Shown here: one piece after another, positions 21,131-32,740 of the stretch
Numbering within the stretch: the stretch's first letter is position 1
How the letters are laid out: every line of letters starts with the position of its first letter
Assembly (NCBI GenBank): GCA_032164245.1
Contig: JAVMKO010000007.1
Location: 3,596,001-3,660,000 of the forward strand
Direction of reading: 5' to 3'
DNA length: 64,000 bases
Source of the DNA: Sternotherus odoratus
Taxonomy: Eukaryota; Chordata; Testudines; Kinosternidae
Translations under genes and position numbers: made by a program
Notes under the pieces: generated by a model
The model's input: the letters and a program-made list of their open reading frames with translations, nothing else
What the model was told of the DNA's origin: nothing
The model's database searches: none

Positions 21131-21675
21131 CTGTAAAAACGAAGGAAGAGAATGAAAGTCACCTGTTTTCTATCAAAATTCCAATTTAGAACTCTCCAAA
21201 CATTACCTCAAGGGACAGGAAGATGTGTCTGACACACGAGGAAATTAACACTCCACTACATGCCAGAGGAGTGCCCTAGGAGGCAGACATTTTGGAAAGA
21301 AGTGATAAAGGCCAGAAGGGGCGGCAGAAAGATTGTGGAACTCCTTCTGTATGCAGAGCTGGAAAAAAAAGATATATTCAAAAACAAAAGCCCATGGAAA
21401 ATACTAGTTGCTGGGCTAATTACAGACAGTTCAATAACGCTGGGGAAATGGAAAGACATTTTCCTTCTTTAATGTGCAATTCTGTGATCTGGCTTCTGTT
21501 CAGGACCTGAGGAAAAATGTATCTCGATTCCTGCTTCTTTGTTACATGCACTCTTCACAGTCACCATCTGCAAACCTGATTAAGAATAATTAGCAATTAA
21601 AGAAACCCAAAGGAACAAGCACTATAATTACTACACTATTGAGTATCAGAGGGGTAGTTGTGTTAGTCTGTATTC

Positions 21676-21886
21676 ACAAAAACAATGAGGAGTCTGGTGG
21701 CACTTTAAAGACTAACAAATGTATTTGGTCATAAGCTTTCATGAGTAAAAAACACCCCACTTCTTCAGATGCATGGAGTGAAAAGTACAGATGTATCTGA
21801 AGAAGTGGGTTTTTTACCCACGAAAGCTTATGCCCAAATAAATCTGTTAGTCTTTAAGGTGCCACCGGACTCCTCATTGTTTTTGT
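21676..21886. mobile_element. Long foldback (palindromic) element
   Basis: Two arms of about 100 bp, 21676-21778 and 21786-21886, are near-complementary. 'acaaaaacaatgaggagt' on the left faces 'actcctcattgtttttgt' on the right, with matching inner segments (taagctttcatgagtaaaa / acccacgaaagcttatg; cttcttcagatgcat / atgtatctgaagaag). The left flank also has 'gtagttgtgttagtctg', shared with 63441-63518. This is a palindromic non-autonomous repeat with no coding capacity. Confidence 0.75.
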
Positions 21887-21892
21887 ACACTG

Positions 21893-24446
21893 TTAAGTCG
21901 GCCCGGAAATGCTGTATTTTCATAAACATTCCTTTTGTAGCTAGTGGATTCACTGATGCATGTTTTGGTTCCATATAGTGACACGCTGAGAAATTGCATC
22001 TTTTATGCTCCACTTCTGTTTGTACCAATGGAAATTCAAAATCCAAATGATAAGAATTTAGGGGGAGACTTTCAAAGACAGAATGGATAGTTGAAGTACC
22101 TAACTCCCATTGATTTCCAATGGGAGTTTGGCACCCAATGGCCATTTGTTACTTACTAACATTTGGGCAAATTATCTAAGGCCAGATCCAAACCCCATTG
22201 AGGTCAAAGGGAGTCTTGCTGTTGACTTCAGTTGGCATACGTTCAGGCCCATAATGAACTGTTTTTTCTTCTGTACTAGGATCTATCAGGTCTTAGCTGA
22301 GCTTCTACTGTTTGTGTGGTAGCCACCTGGCCCCGACTTGCCCGTGTTTGTCACACCGATCCAAGTGTCTCCTGAAACCTGACTCTTTCTCCAATTACAG
22401 CAACAACGTCCTGAAATATTATCCTGTGTGGTAGCTTTTAGAAGGAGTAGTTCTTTAATACAGTCAAGTACCAGTAGCTGCTCTATGATTCTGGTTTGAT
22501 TCAAGAGGATTTTAGAACGGAAACTGTTTACGTCTATGGAGATTGTGGCCCTTCAGAGGCGGCCTTGTTGTTGCTGTTGTCCGCCCATTGGAGTAGAATT
22601 CGGGCGGGCTATAATGTTTGGCTCTTAATAAACCATCTTCCTGAAGTGACATGTTGAGCTGGCCTTACTCGACCTATGGGAGGAAGCTTCTGGGTGTCCA
22701 ATGGCAATGAGATTTGTTGAGGTGCTTGAGCTGGGATCCTTCCCACCCTGGGTGTAATAAGGAGGCTGCTGGCGGAGTGTTCTCCATAAGGGCCCCGGTG
22801 GTCTCTTCCCTTTGGACGGTGCTCCCATCCTGATCTGAAATATCCAGAATCTGCTGGCCACCAGGGCCAGCTGCAAGAACTATCTTCTTAGCAGGGCTGC
22901 TGAAGAAGCAGAGATTGTTTGCGGGGCAGGCGAGGAGAGAGAATGAGGAGAGAGGGAAAAATTGAGACTATGATTTCTTTTTGCCTGGTTACTTAGGATT
23001 ATCCTCTGTCCTGGGGCTTCTGCATGCTTTATTGTATTCTTACAGGGTTGTCAGATGTGGCTAGGGTACTCAGGCAAGCACCCACCAAGATGTAGTAATA
23101 TTCTAGCCTGGTTCTTCCCAGGCATCCCACTGTATTTGTTGCTAAATGATAGAAAATTATATTTATGGCATGGAAGAGGTAGCACAGACGGCAGGGCTCC
23201 TTTCCAGTCTAATATACCTTGGTAAAGTAGAGATTGGAGGTGAATTCTGGCAAATCTCTTTTCCTGCCTAAATGCCCAGCCCATGGGATTATGTAGGCTA
23301 CACTCAGCTCAAAGTTTGCTATCACAGATGATTTTCTCCCCTGAGGTACCTCCTGGTGCAATATGCCATTACTCAAAATAGAGCTTCACTTATGGGTCCT
23401 GGGAGCACTCTATGACCTCCCCATCACATTGATTGCTAGGAGCACCAGTTGTGTTATCACTCAGTAGGAGATGCCTCGCAGCACACCATCTACAGGTTGC
23501 TCCTCTGGTTGTATCCTGGAGGACCTAGTCCTCACATACGGTTTCCTTCTTCCACTGATGATGGCCTTTCTGAGGTCAGCTATCAGTCCAGGGGTGGGGA
23601 GGAGCTACGCAGAGACTAAACCCTTCAGGATAGATTTGCAACATTAGGGCCTCCATCTTTTTTAAACCAATGTACAAAATGCTGGAGTTTAGTACACAGG
23701 AGCTCCTGCAAGGTTGTGTTGGTGTAGAAAACCAGATCCATTATGTCTCTTCCTCAGTGTAAACCAAGAATTAATCATGGCACAAGAGGTAAATGTGTGG
23801 GGGTTTCCTGTGTAAACGGCTCTGCTGGACTGGTAAACATTTCTAGTATTGTCACTAATAGTCAGCACAAGTGTAACGAATGCAAGTTTAGTTTTAACCC
23901 TGCGTGTTTACCGTTGCGACTTTAAACTGTTTATAGGAAGGGGAGCACTATAAAGGTCCTTGAGGAGGTGGGCAAAACCACACGGATAGTCAGGGCTTAC
24001 TGCAATGAAGTGTTTGGCTTAGTATTCAAAGAACACATGGTCACTTTGCAGCAGCGATTTGTCATTTAAAACATTGTTGTTGATACTTGACAGTGACACC
24101 AACCTAAAACATTCATAACAACTCCAGAAATGAGGTGTATTACAAACTGGCAGGATCCAGCTGGGTTCTTTCTTATCTCTGTGTTGTCAAACAGGGCTAA
24201 CACCACCTTGATTTGTCCATCGGAAATACTGAAGTAATGGCCAATCCGAAGGACATATCTTCATGTTTCTAATCAACATAATCAGCTGTGGGTGTTTACA
24301 TCCTTTTTCTTAAAGTCCCAGCTTCTGAAGGTATGTCACTAGGTGAGAATCTCAGCTTTCATTTAAAAAACAAGGAATCGTGTAGTCTCTGTGGTTGCAC
24401 AGGAAAGCCCAAACTCATGAATGAGAGGAAGGATGGGCCAGGTGTC
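21893..24446. other. No gene recognised
   Basis: Unique-looking sequence with scattered short ORFs. No exon or repeat that I can support. Confidence 0.4.
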
Positions 24447-24665
24447 ATGGTGCTAGCCTAGGTTTGGGAGACTGGGGTTCAAGTCCTGGCTCTGCCATAT
24501 AGTTCCTGTGCAATCTTGAGCAGATCACACAGCCTGGCTGGACCACAGTTCCCTGTCGGTAAACTGAGGCTGGCAGCACTGCCCTCACTGCTGTGAGGGT
24601 GTATACGTTAAAGATTGCATGGCACTTAGATACTACAGTGATGAAGGCCAGATAACTACCAGAAG
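24447..24665 (+). repeat. MIR-like SINE
   Basis: 'gggttcaagtcctggctctgcc ... tcttgagcagatcacac ... cggtaaactgaggctgg ... taaagattgcatggcactta' follows the head, core and tail order of MIR-type SINEs. Confidence 0.6.
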
Positions 24666-25919
24666 CTGAATGGTTACAGCATAAGAAGAGAGGTCAAAAG
24701 GCTCCAAGAGATACTGTGTTTAAAAATCTCCTGATTTGAGAGGTGAGGGGAGATGAGGCGGGCTGACTCATGCCTTTGAATGTTAGGGGCTGGCAATACA
24801 ATAGCTACATTTATTAGTAAGAAACGAAGCCATCCAAGCTAGCACAGATGGGAAAGCAAATAGAAGAGAGGAGGAGGAGAGCTGTGCTCAGCATTAGCCT
24901 GACTCTGCTCCCGTTGAAGCCAACAGTAAAACTACCGACGTCAATGAGTGCTTTACAAAAAACCCAGCCTCTGCTTCCTAAAGGGGTACTCTTAGCCCAG
25001 CTACTAAACACTGTCTCACTCCCACGTTTGGGTCAGTAACTATGTCCATCATCTGGGTAATGGATTGGGGACAGCCGTTGGGAAAATGCAATATCCAATC
25101 TATTCAAATGCAGTTGCTTGCTGTGGACATCACACTGGAAGTAGCTTTGCAGAGACAGTGAGTGTGGTACTGCAGTTCCCATCAGCCCTCGGTCCTGGAG
25201 TTAGTATAGACTCTGAGCTGTGTCCAATGGACTAATCAGGCAAAGCCTCAAGTTTCTCCATTATTGGAGGTTCACTCTAAGGAGATGTTGACCCAGATCC
25301 AGGCTGATGTAAGTCCATGACCACGATGGAGCTATGGCAGCTGAGGATCTGGCCTCGCTGAGCTTTCTCAAGAGGGGGAAGTGGAGAGGAAGCCCTCCTA
25401 GGGGACAGAGAGATGTTGGGTAAATGTATAGGAAGGCAGTAGGTCCAAGTACACAGTGAGTAGTCATCAGGTCATCAGTGGGAAGAGTTGGGGCTGGAAG
25501 GCTGAGAGGTCCGGACTGGGATGGAGAGAAGGAATTAGAGGTCTGATCCAAAGCTTATGCAGCCAATGAGAATCCTTCAGTGGGCTTTGGGTCAGGCCCA
25601 GGGTGTAGAAAGAGCAGAGAGGATGAAGGGAGATGACAAGGATGGAAGGGAAGATGTAGGGAGGTATCAGAAACAAGGGTTACAGCAGGTGCAGGGGACG
25701 GAGGGGCCCCTGACTTTTTCCCATGAAGAATTGTTTGTTGTGATAGAAACATCGAGGGTGCTGCTTGCCATGTGCCTTTTTAATTAGGCAGCTATTCGGT
25801 GCCATTGCCCTGCACTGTGGTGTTGTCATGTTGATCATTGACAGATGCTGTTCCTCATGATGTCTGCTGTCAACCTATTAACAATTATCTGGCATTTGAT
25901 AAAGTTTTGACTTTAATAT
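24666..25919. other. No gene recognised
   Basis: Purine-rich stretches on one strand around 25470-25700 give ORFs on both strands, but none resembles a known protein. Confidence 0.4.
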
Positions 25920-26050
25920 ACAAGGTTATAAAATCAGAGACATGTAGGGCTGGAAGGGACTTCATGAGGTCATCTAGTTTATCACCCCACATTAAGGAAG
26001 GTCCATCCCTGTATACATAGGTGACACTATCCCGGAGATGTGTTTGTCTA
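25920..26050 (-). repeat. CR1 3'-end fragment (diverged)
   Basis: 'aaatcagagacatgtaggg ctggaagggacttcatgaggtcatctagttt' is the CR1 3' UTR signature in reverse orientation, followed by 'gtgtttgtctaatctattctt aaaaat', which also occurs in CR1 3' segments. Confidence 0.6.
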
Positions 26051-26156
26051 ATCTATTCTTAAAAATCTTTAGTGACTGAGGTATGGATTGGATACTTTGA
26101 TCATATACATCGCCCAATATTTTATAGTGGGACAACTATTTATTTTTACAGCATTT

Positions 26157-26303
26157 AGGCCGCAATTCAGCAAAGCACCCCTATTTAGCAAGGCATAAGC
26201 AGGTTACATTTAAGCATGTGTTTAAAACCCATTGACTTCAGTGGAATGTAAGTACATGATGAAAGTTAAACATGTGCTTACGTATTTTGCTGAATCAGGA
26301 CCT
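26157..26303. repeat. Palindromic MITE ('cagcaaagcac' family)
   Basis: Left end 'ggccgcaattcagcaaagcac' and right end 'gtattttgctgaatcagga' are inverted, as are inner blocks (tttaagcatgtg / acatgtgctta; cattgacttcagtgg at the centre). Related copies lie at 13531, 29503 and 51200. Confidence 0.62.
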
Positions 26304-26709
26304 TCAGTGGCAGTCAAAATAATGTCTAGCTAAGTGATAAAATACAAATCTATATTTATACCTTGGGGTTCTGATGAGGTGACAAAACTGTGTTATAAGC
26401 TCCCCATTGGAATGATAACTTTGCCATGCTAGTGTAAAAGGAGTTCAGGGAAGACCCTGGAATGGATACAGATATGGTGTGGCTCTCTGAGGGATACTAC
26501 AGTTTTTGCTATCATTGTAGACATTATGCCCCCTGATGTTTATTGGGAGAACCACCTTACCAACCACTTTTTGCAATGAAAATGAGGGGAATTTACATGA
26601 TCATCGTACAGGAAGAACATGCTGTTTACTTTTTGTTCAAAGTCTTGGGTCACCCTTCAGTAAGTCCTTTTAGGCTATCATAATATATCTTTCTTGACTA
26701 AGGTCTAAA

Positions 26710-26970
26710 TCCAGCCAATGCCAACCCTAAGCATTCAAGAATCATGAGTCATGGCCCAAAATATCATGGAATTGACTTAAAAATCATGACATTTTCAAAA
26801 TAATAACTGTGGAGATTTTCTATTTGCCTTCTGGCTTTTTTGAATCTTTAGGGGTTATGTTTTCAACCTTTCCTCCACGCCATCGGCTTTTGATTTGTAA
26901 ATGAAAGCTGAGATTCTGATGTATTCACATGATTCTAGGGCCTGGGGCTTTAAGAATAATACTAAATATG
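26710..26970 (+). repeat. Old dispersed repeat, related to 14380-14566
   Basis: 'gagtcatggcccaaaatatcatgg ... tttgccttctggctttttt ... cctggggctttaagaataat' matches, in reverse, the copy at 14380-14566. Confidence 0.5.
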
Positions 26971-28790
26971 AGACTTGGGAGTTCAATGGGATTAGATAAA
27001 TGCCTAAAGTTACACACAAACATAAGTTTGTGCAGAATCAGGGCCTGTATTTATAGTCTCTGGTATCTGCAGAACAAAAAGAGTGTTAACAAAGAAAGCT
27101 AACATGGTGGTGTGAAGAGCATGTGAAAGGCATGACCATCGGTACTTGCCCTTTAACAATCAGAATTTTTGTTAACAGGTATCTGTCTGGCTTCTCTCCT
27201 CATTCTCTGTGATGTACATCACTTTCACCATGTTCTCAAAGGTCGGGCGCATTGGGCTTTTGTCCGTGTTCTGGTTTAAAGATAAGGAAGACTTTGCAAT
27301 ACAACATATTTAAAATATGCAACCAACACCAGCCAATTATACTGACATCTCAGTGTGGATTGCCTTCGCCATTCAAATAATAACAAAAACTAGGCTTGAG
27401 TTGGTTAGTAGTTGGGTGGCATGGCAAGGCAATTAATCACAAACAGACACGCTCAATCAGCAGAATTAGAATGTGCCTCTTTAAACACATATAAAGGCCA
27501 AGTTAATTATCTATGGTGGGTAGGGTACCTGCTCATGTCTAATCGGCTTTTGATCTTTCTTCCTGGGGGAGGTAGTTTATTATTTGCTAACTCCAGATCT
27601 GAAAGTGCCAAGAAAGTGGGTTGTTGGGTTTTGTTTAGAATGCTTTCTTTATGGAAAGTCCTGGCATACTTTACCGGGCAATTGTTTCTCACACCTTCTC
27701 CCAAAGGTCAAGTAGAGAAAACCTGCCTTTGATCAAAACATTTCTGTACTTGGTTCTTTGTTGATCAGAGAAGGGTAATATTTTATTTCTGTCTGGAAAG
27801 AAAGCGTTCATATATGTCACACCCACTCACTCCCTTACTCAAAGAACTCCACTCCAACTGTATCCAAAGGAATTAGTTGCTCTTAGTACAATGGTTCTCG
27901 TCAATTGACATTTCAGCTGGCAAACCTGATACTTTGGCACAGTACTGTGGAGGTTTAAAAGGAAAGGAGACCGTCACTTTAGGTGCTTTGTGTGGTGTGA
28001 AACCTCTGTTAAAATTGTAGGCTGTCACTTTAAATTCCAAGGGTTTTTCATGGTCCTGCCAGCAGGTGAAAATGTTCTGTAAGGAAGAGTCCAATGTGGG
28101 CCTAGTAGAACTCAGTCTGCAACCAACCAGCCTAGAGCAAAGTGAGTTGAGTTGTGCCTCTGTGTTTTAGGGAGCCAGCCCACTTTGTCTCTCTGGTTTG
28201 GGGGTCCTTGTGTGTCATCGTTCTGAGTTCTAAAAAATAAAGTCGTGTTACATTGTCACCTTCCAGCCAGAATATTTGGTTTTTTGCTATTTGTTTTTAC
28301 ATTTCTGCTGCTGCTGGGAGTGAGCGTCCCAGTTTGGGTGGACAGACACCCCCTCGCTAGCACGCGAAGAATAGAGTGTGGCCATTGCAGCCTGCACTGA
28401 AAAACATATTCGGGTTGTAGAAGGTGTTAAGAACCATCAACAAAGTCCTCAGTTGAGTTAAGAGAGATGTACTCCTAACTGGGATCTAGATGTACTCTTA
28501 GTACCAGATTTAATTAATCTTCTCATTAACGTTCTGGAAGAAGGTGCAAACAACACACAAATCCACAGACTATTAGGTTGAGAAGAATTGAGACCACTGA
28601 TGAGGACCAAGGGACATAAGGGTTGAGAAATGTCTCTGCTGAGGGGATAGAATGAAACAATGAATTAAATTCAATCTTTCGAAGCACAAGGGTGCCCAGT
28701 CACTGCCCAAATGCCAATTTTGCAAACGGACTTGCCTCTGCAATATTAGGAACTAGTGTAACAGCTCGTGTACACGGGCCAAAGTGCTTA
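26971..28790. other. No gene recognised
   Basis: AT-rich DNA. A stretch near 28110-28260 ending 'ctaaaaaataaagtcgtgtt' has a polyadenylation-like motif and could be the end of an old retroelement LTR, but I see no second LTR or clear boundaries. Confidence 0.35.
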
Positions 28791-28945
28791 ATGCTGTTTG
28801 TCCGGGCCGTCTCTATGGCTTGCGGCGGCGCACGCGCAGTGGCCATTTTGTGCCGCCGAACTACAACTCCCAGCATGCTGTTTGTCTGGGCCGTCTGGAC
28901 ATGACGGCTTCGGACAAACATCCTCTGGCCTTTTATTATATATAG
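28791..28945. repeat. Small GC-rich palindromic block with promoter-like motifs
   Basis: A 22-bp sequence (atgctgtttgtccgggccgt + ct) at 28791-28812 recurs at 28875-28896 with one mismatch. An inverted copy (gacggcttcggacaaaca) lies at 28903-28920. Between the direct copies are GCGCACGCGCAG (NRF1-like), GCCATTTTG (YY1-like) and aactacaactcccagcatgc (ZNF143/Staf-like). A tattatatata run follows at 28933-28943. This is probably a CpG-rich MITE, and promoter activity is only a possibility. No transcript can be inferred. Confidence 0.5.
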
Positions 28946-29502
28946 GATGGGTTGTAGCCGAACCTGTGGGTAAAATATTGCCTAGAGTGGGTATCCTTGG
29001 AGAAATATAGTTCTTAATTGCATTTGACTTTTTGAAATGTGCTTATCTATGCACATGTACCATGAGGCGCTGTGGGCTGGAGAGCCTGGCCTAAGCCAGC
29101 CCTAATTACAAGATGAGCCCTGCCAGAGGGGAAGAATTCCCAATATAAAAGGCACCGGGAACCTGCAGGGCAGAGGGCTATGGCTGAGAGAAGTAGCTGA
29201 GACTGCCAGAGGCAGGAGAGAAAGAAAAGTGGAGCTGGAACAGATGAAAGACACTGTGTTTGTTTGGGACTTTGGAGTTCTGTTTCTGACCATCTCTGTT
29301 GGAGTTTGTCAGATGGAATTCAGCCTGGTGAAGATGGAATTAAAAGGCTTGGGGCTGAGAATGCAACTGGAAACAGGGTGAGTTTTAAAGGAGCCTTAAT
29401 TCAAAGGGAAATAGCGTTGGGGGGTGTCCGTGGTGCCACAGGCGATGATTCAACAAAGCGTGTGTTTAGCTTTAAGCCCAAGTTTATTCTGCAAAACACT
29501 TA

Positions 29503-29632
29503 GGCCCTGATCCAGCAAAGGACATAAACATGCCCCTAACTTAATGTATGCAAGTAGCCCCCTAGAATTCAGTGGGATCAGTCCTTAACCTTATGTTAAG
29601 CCTGTGCTCAAGGCCTCTCCTGGATCAGGGCT
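29503..29632. repeat. Palindromic MITE ('cagcaaagcac' family)
   Basis: 'taggccctgatccagcaaagg' on the left and 'ctctcctggatcagggctt' on the right are inverted. The centre is 'cagtgggatcagtccttaac'. Confidence 0.55.
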
Positions 29633-29866
29633 TTTGGTCCCAGTTCTCAAAAACACTTAAGCACATGCTTAAGGCCTGTTGATTTCAATGGGAACCAAAA
29701 GGTGGATTTCATTAAAACATAATGACTTAGGAATTGTAAAGAAGATAACAATCCCACTGCAGCATGGGTTGATTCTGAACATATTTCTTTCTCTTTAAAC
29801 ATCAGGAAATGTAAGCTGAGATTTTTCAAGTTTGCATTTTTACAATTCATAGTCTCATTTATCATA

Positions 29867-29965
29867 GGGATGATTTAGTTAGGATTGGTCCTGCTTTGAG
29901 CAGGGGGTGGGACTAGATGACCTCCTGAGGTCCTTTCCAACTTTTAATATTCTATGATTTCTATG
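29867..29965 (+). repeat. CR1 LINE 3' end
   Basis: 'gattggtcctgctttgagc ... ggactagatgacctcctgagg ... ttctatgatttctatgg' is the CR1 tail in forward orientation, with the terminal octamer repeats present. Confidence 0.8.
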
Positions 29966-30665
29966 GTCATTTTAATGCACAAACTGTACAAAGGAATAGG
30001 TTGTAGGTGTATATGACTTTAGCAGAACTAACCAACTTGCAAAGTACTTAGTGTGACTTGAGGTGGCAGAATCTACCCCTTACTCACTGTAGAAAATGTC
30101 CACAAAGGGACTGAGTTGGAGGGGATAAAAGTGTTGCTCTTCCCAGCTCCATCCACAAGTTCTGCCAACTAGAGACGCACATTTTGCTGCTGTTTTTGAA
30201 ACCTCTGGATTTTAGATTCGTTTTCATAGTGGCGGAACCTGAGCTCATTACTACCCAATAAGACCGCAAACAAGTTAAGTCCAAATGTCCGAATGTTCTC
30301 ACTTGGGAGAATTGTTTCTTGTTTCTACTGCGGACTTTTCAGAGTTTAGTGCTGGGGATTTTCAAAACTGCCCGGGAGATGCAGATGTACAACTCCCACT
30401 GAAATGAATGGCACCTAATTGCCAAAGTTCCCTTAAAATCTCCGCTTGAAAGTGTATCATCAAGTAGTTCCAAGTCATATTGTGCGCAAATATAACCAGG
30501 AACACAGACTGCTACAAGGAGCACAGACTGCCTATCCAAGAGTCTTCAATGTGTGTCTTACTGTAAACGTAATGAATGTAGTAGGTGCCTGATCCTAGAC
30601 AAGGATCATCCTCTCTGAACCTTCAGATGAGTCATGGAGGATGGTTCCTCCACGTGTCACTAGAT

Positions 30666-30832
30666 GGGGGGAGGGATAGCTCAGTGGTTTGAGCATTGGC
30701 CTGCTCAACCCACGCTTGTGAGTTCAATCCTTGAGGGGGCCATTTAGGGATATGGGGGGAAAATAGGGATTGGTCCTGCTTTGAGCAGGGGGGTGGACTA
30801 GATGATCTCCTGAGGTCCTCTATGATTCTATG
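30666..30832 (+). mobile_element. Turtle tRNA-derived SINE (Cry/Pol III type)
   Basis: Head 'gagggatagctcagtggttt' (A box) and 'gtgagttcaatccttgag' (B box), then a CR1-like tail ('ggtcctgctttgagcag', 'tctatgattctatgg'). The shared tail lets CR1 enzymes mobilise the SINE (known for this family). Confidence 0.88.
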
Positions 30833-31419
30833 GAGTCAAAGAGGAGGAATGTCTTTCTGAGAAGCAAGCCTCTAATAGGAACCAGCTGGCCTTCCATTGG
30901 CTAGTCCAGCTCTCTTTCACTGCAACCCGTGACTTGTGTATGGCTCTAAGGAAAGCAATACATCTAATATATCAGTAGTGAGTCTGAGATCACACAACAT
31001 CGACTCAGAGTTAGACAGCATTATTTATTAGCTGTCCGCACTGGCTTCTGGAAGGTGGTCGGCCATGCAAATTCCTTGTTCTGTGTGCTTTTTGTTTAAC
31101 AGATAAACTTTAACCCTGAGGAGCAGTTTGATTTTTTGAAAGCCTTTTATTAATTCCCCCTGCTAGTATTCCCTGTTATGACTATGCAGTAATGTAAAAT
31201 GATGGGTTAATGCAAGTGATTTGTCCTGCTAGAATAGAATAAGCAGCTGTATAGCACCATTCAGCTTTTCAAAGAGTAACAAATTCATCCTCACAGCACC
31301 TCTGTTTGGCATTTTTTTGTGTGATTATTTTATTTTATAGTCTGTCGCTTAATCAAATTTGGGCACTGAGATACAGTGATGAGGTGTGGCATTAGTATTT
31401 AGACCAGCTGACACATTAG

Positions 31420-31552
31420 ACCTGATTCTCATTTACACTAAAAGCACCTTATATGATACTTGCCATGTAAAGAAGCCTTAAAGTGGGCGTGAATTACATT
31501 TACATTAATATTAGAATGGTGCCAATTGGCCATAGTGTGAACGAGAATCAGG
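31420..31552. repeat. Palindromic MITE ('acctgattctcatttacac' type)
   Basis: Left 'acctgattctcatttacact' and right 'agtgtgaacgagaatcaggt' are inverted with two mismatches. Inside, 'atgtaaagaagccttaaagt' is also seen at 56352-56375. Confidence 0.6.
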
Positions 31553-32592
31553 TTTGATAAGAATAGTGTTCGGCATTTACAGATGCAAGTGGCAAACTGT
31601 CACTGCAGCTGGTCAAATGACACTTCTCTTTCGAATGGATCTGGGCTGTAGGATGATGGATAAGGAAACGGACAAACATACTGAACAAATGGGCATGGTG
31701 TCGGGTGGTGGATTTTAAGGGATTTTGGTTTTTTTAAGTTTGTTGAACCTCCAAAATATTTCCCACATTTGACCGGTAGAACGAGACTTGCTTTGCTTTC
31801 AAGGTGCAGTCTACGCATTGGTCTCCCCACGTCCCTTAAATCTGTTGTAAATACCTGCAGCCCCCTGATGTCAGAAAGAATTGCAGATAGTTCTTTTCCT
31901 AAAACTCAGGGTCTGTTCAAGTGGATAATTGATTGGACAGCTGACTAAGCACTCTGACCTCTCCAGTATCCAGCAAGATTGATGGCTCTTTCCTTCTTTC
32001 CTGGTGAACTGAAGCATGCCTTTCGTTGTTGTGGAAACACTGAGTGCTTAGATGGCCCTTTATTTAGGTGGCCTCAGTGAGATAACCTGAGAGGCAGGGA
32101 AACACAGGGCAGTGGGAAGACAATGGACGAGGATCAAAGCAAACAAGAGGCAAACGGTTCATAAAAGTGGGAAGTGGATGAAGAGGAGGAGATAGATGAC
32201 CAGAAAGACAATCAAGTTGAGTTTTCATTCTTTTCCAGCATCCGAGTCAGAACTAGACCTGTGTCATAACAATGGCTGAACCCAAAACTTCATGCTGGTA
32301 TAGGAAGGAAGCGCATTGCGAGGATGGTGGGCCCCAGCAGGATTTTGTGGTGAGCAGACTAAGAGATCCTCCTGCTTTAAATTCATCAAATGGTGTATTC
32401 ACCCCATCTTGACATGCTCCTTCTGGCATGTGGTCTCCATACCACCATCCTGTCCAATGGGGCAGTGGAACTCCAATGCTGTGTCAAGAAGAAGTCTCTG
32501 TATGATTTTCATGCAATCAAAGCAATTTCCATTTAGCCACTTGTTTGCTACTGAGCAGCGCACCTCACATTTTATCAAACAAAACATAATTG

Positions 32593-32740
32593 TGGGGGAG
32601 AGAGGTAGCTCAGTGGTTTGAGCACTGGCCCACTAAACCCAAGGTTGTAAGTTCAGTTCTTAAGGGGACCATTTAGGGATATGGGGCAAAAATCTAGATG
32701 ACCTCCTGAGGTCCCTTCCAACTCTGATGTTCTGTGATTA
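32593..32740 (+). mobile_element. Turtle tRNA-derived SINE (Cry/Pol III type)
   Basis: 'ggtagctcagtggtttgagc' and 'aaggttgtaagttcagttct' A/B boxes, CR1-like tail 'gacctcctgaggtcccttcc' ending 'gatgttctgtgatt'. It is slightly shortened in the linker relative to the copy at 39704. Confidence 0.86.

Noticed and set aside
28692..29010. Possible small gene at the GC-rich block
   Set aside because: The short ORFs on both strands arise from the palindromic repeat, with no exon structure. Kept only as a promoter-like repeat.
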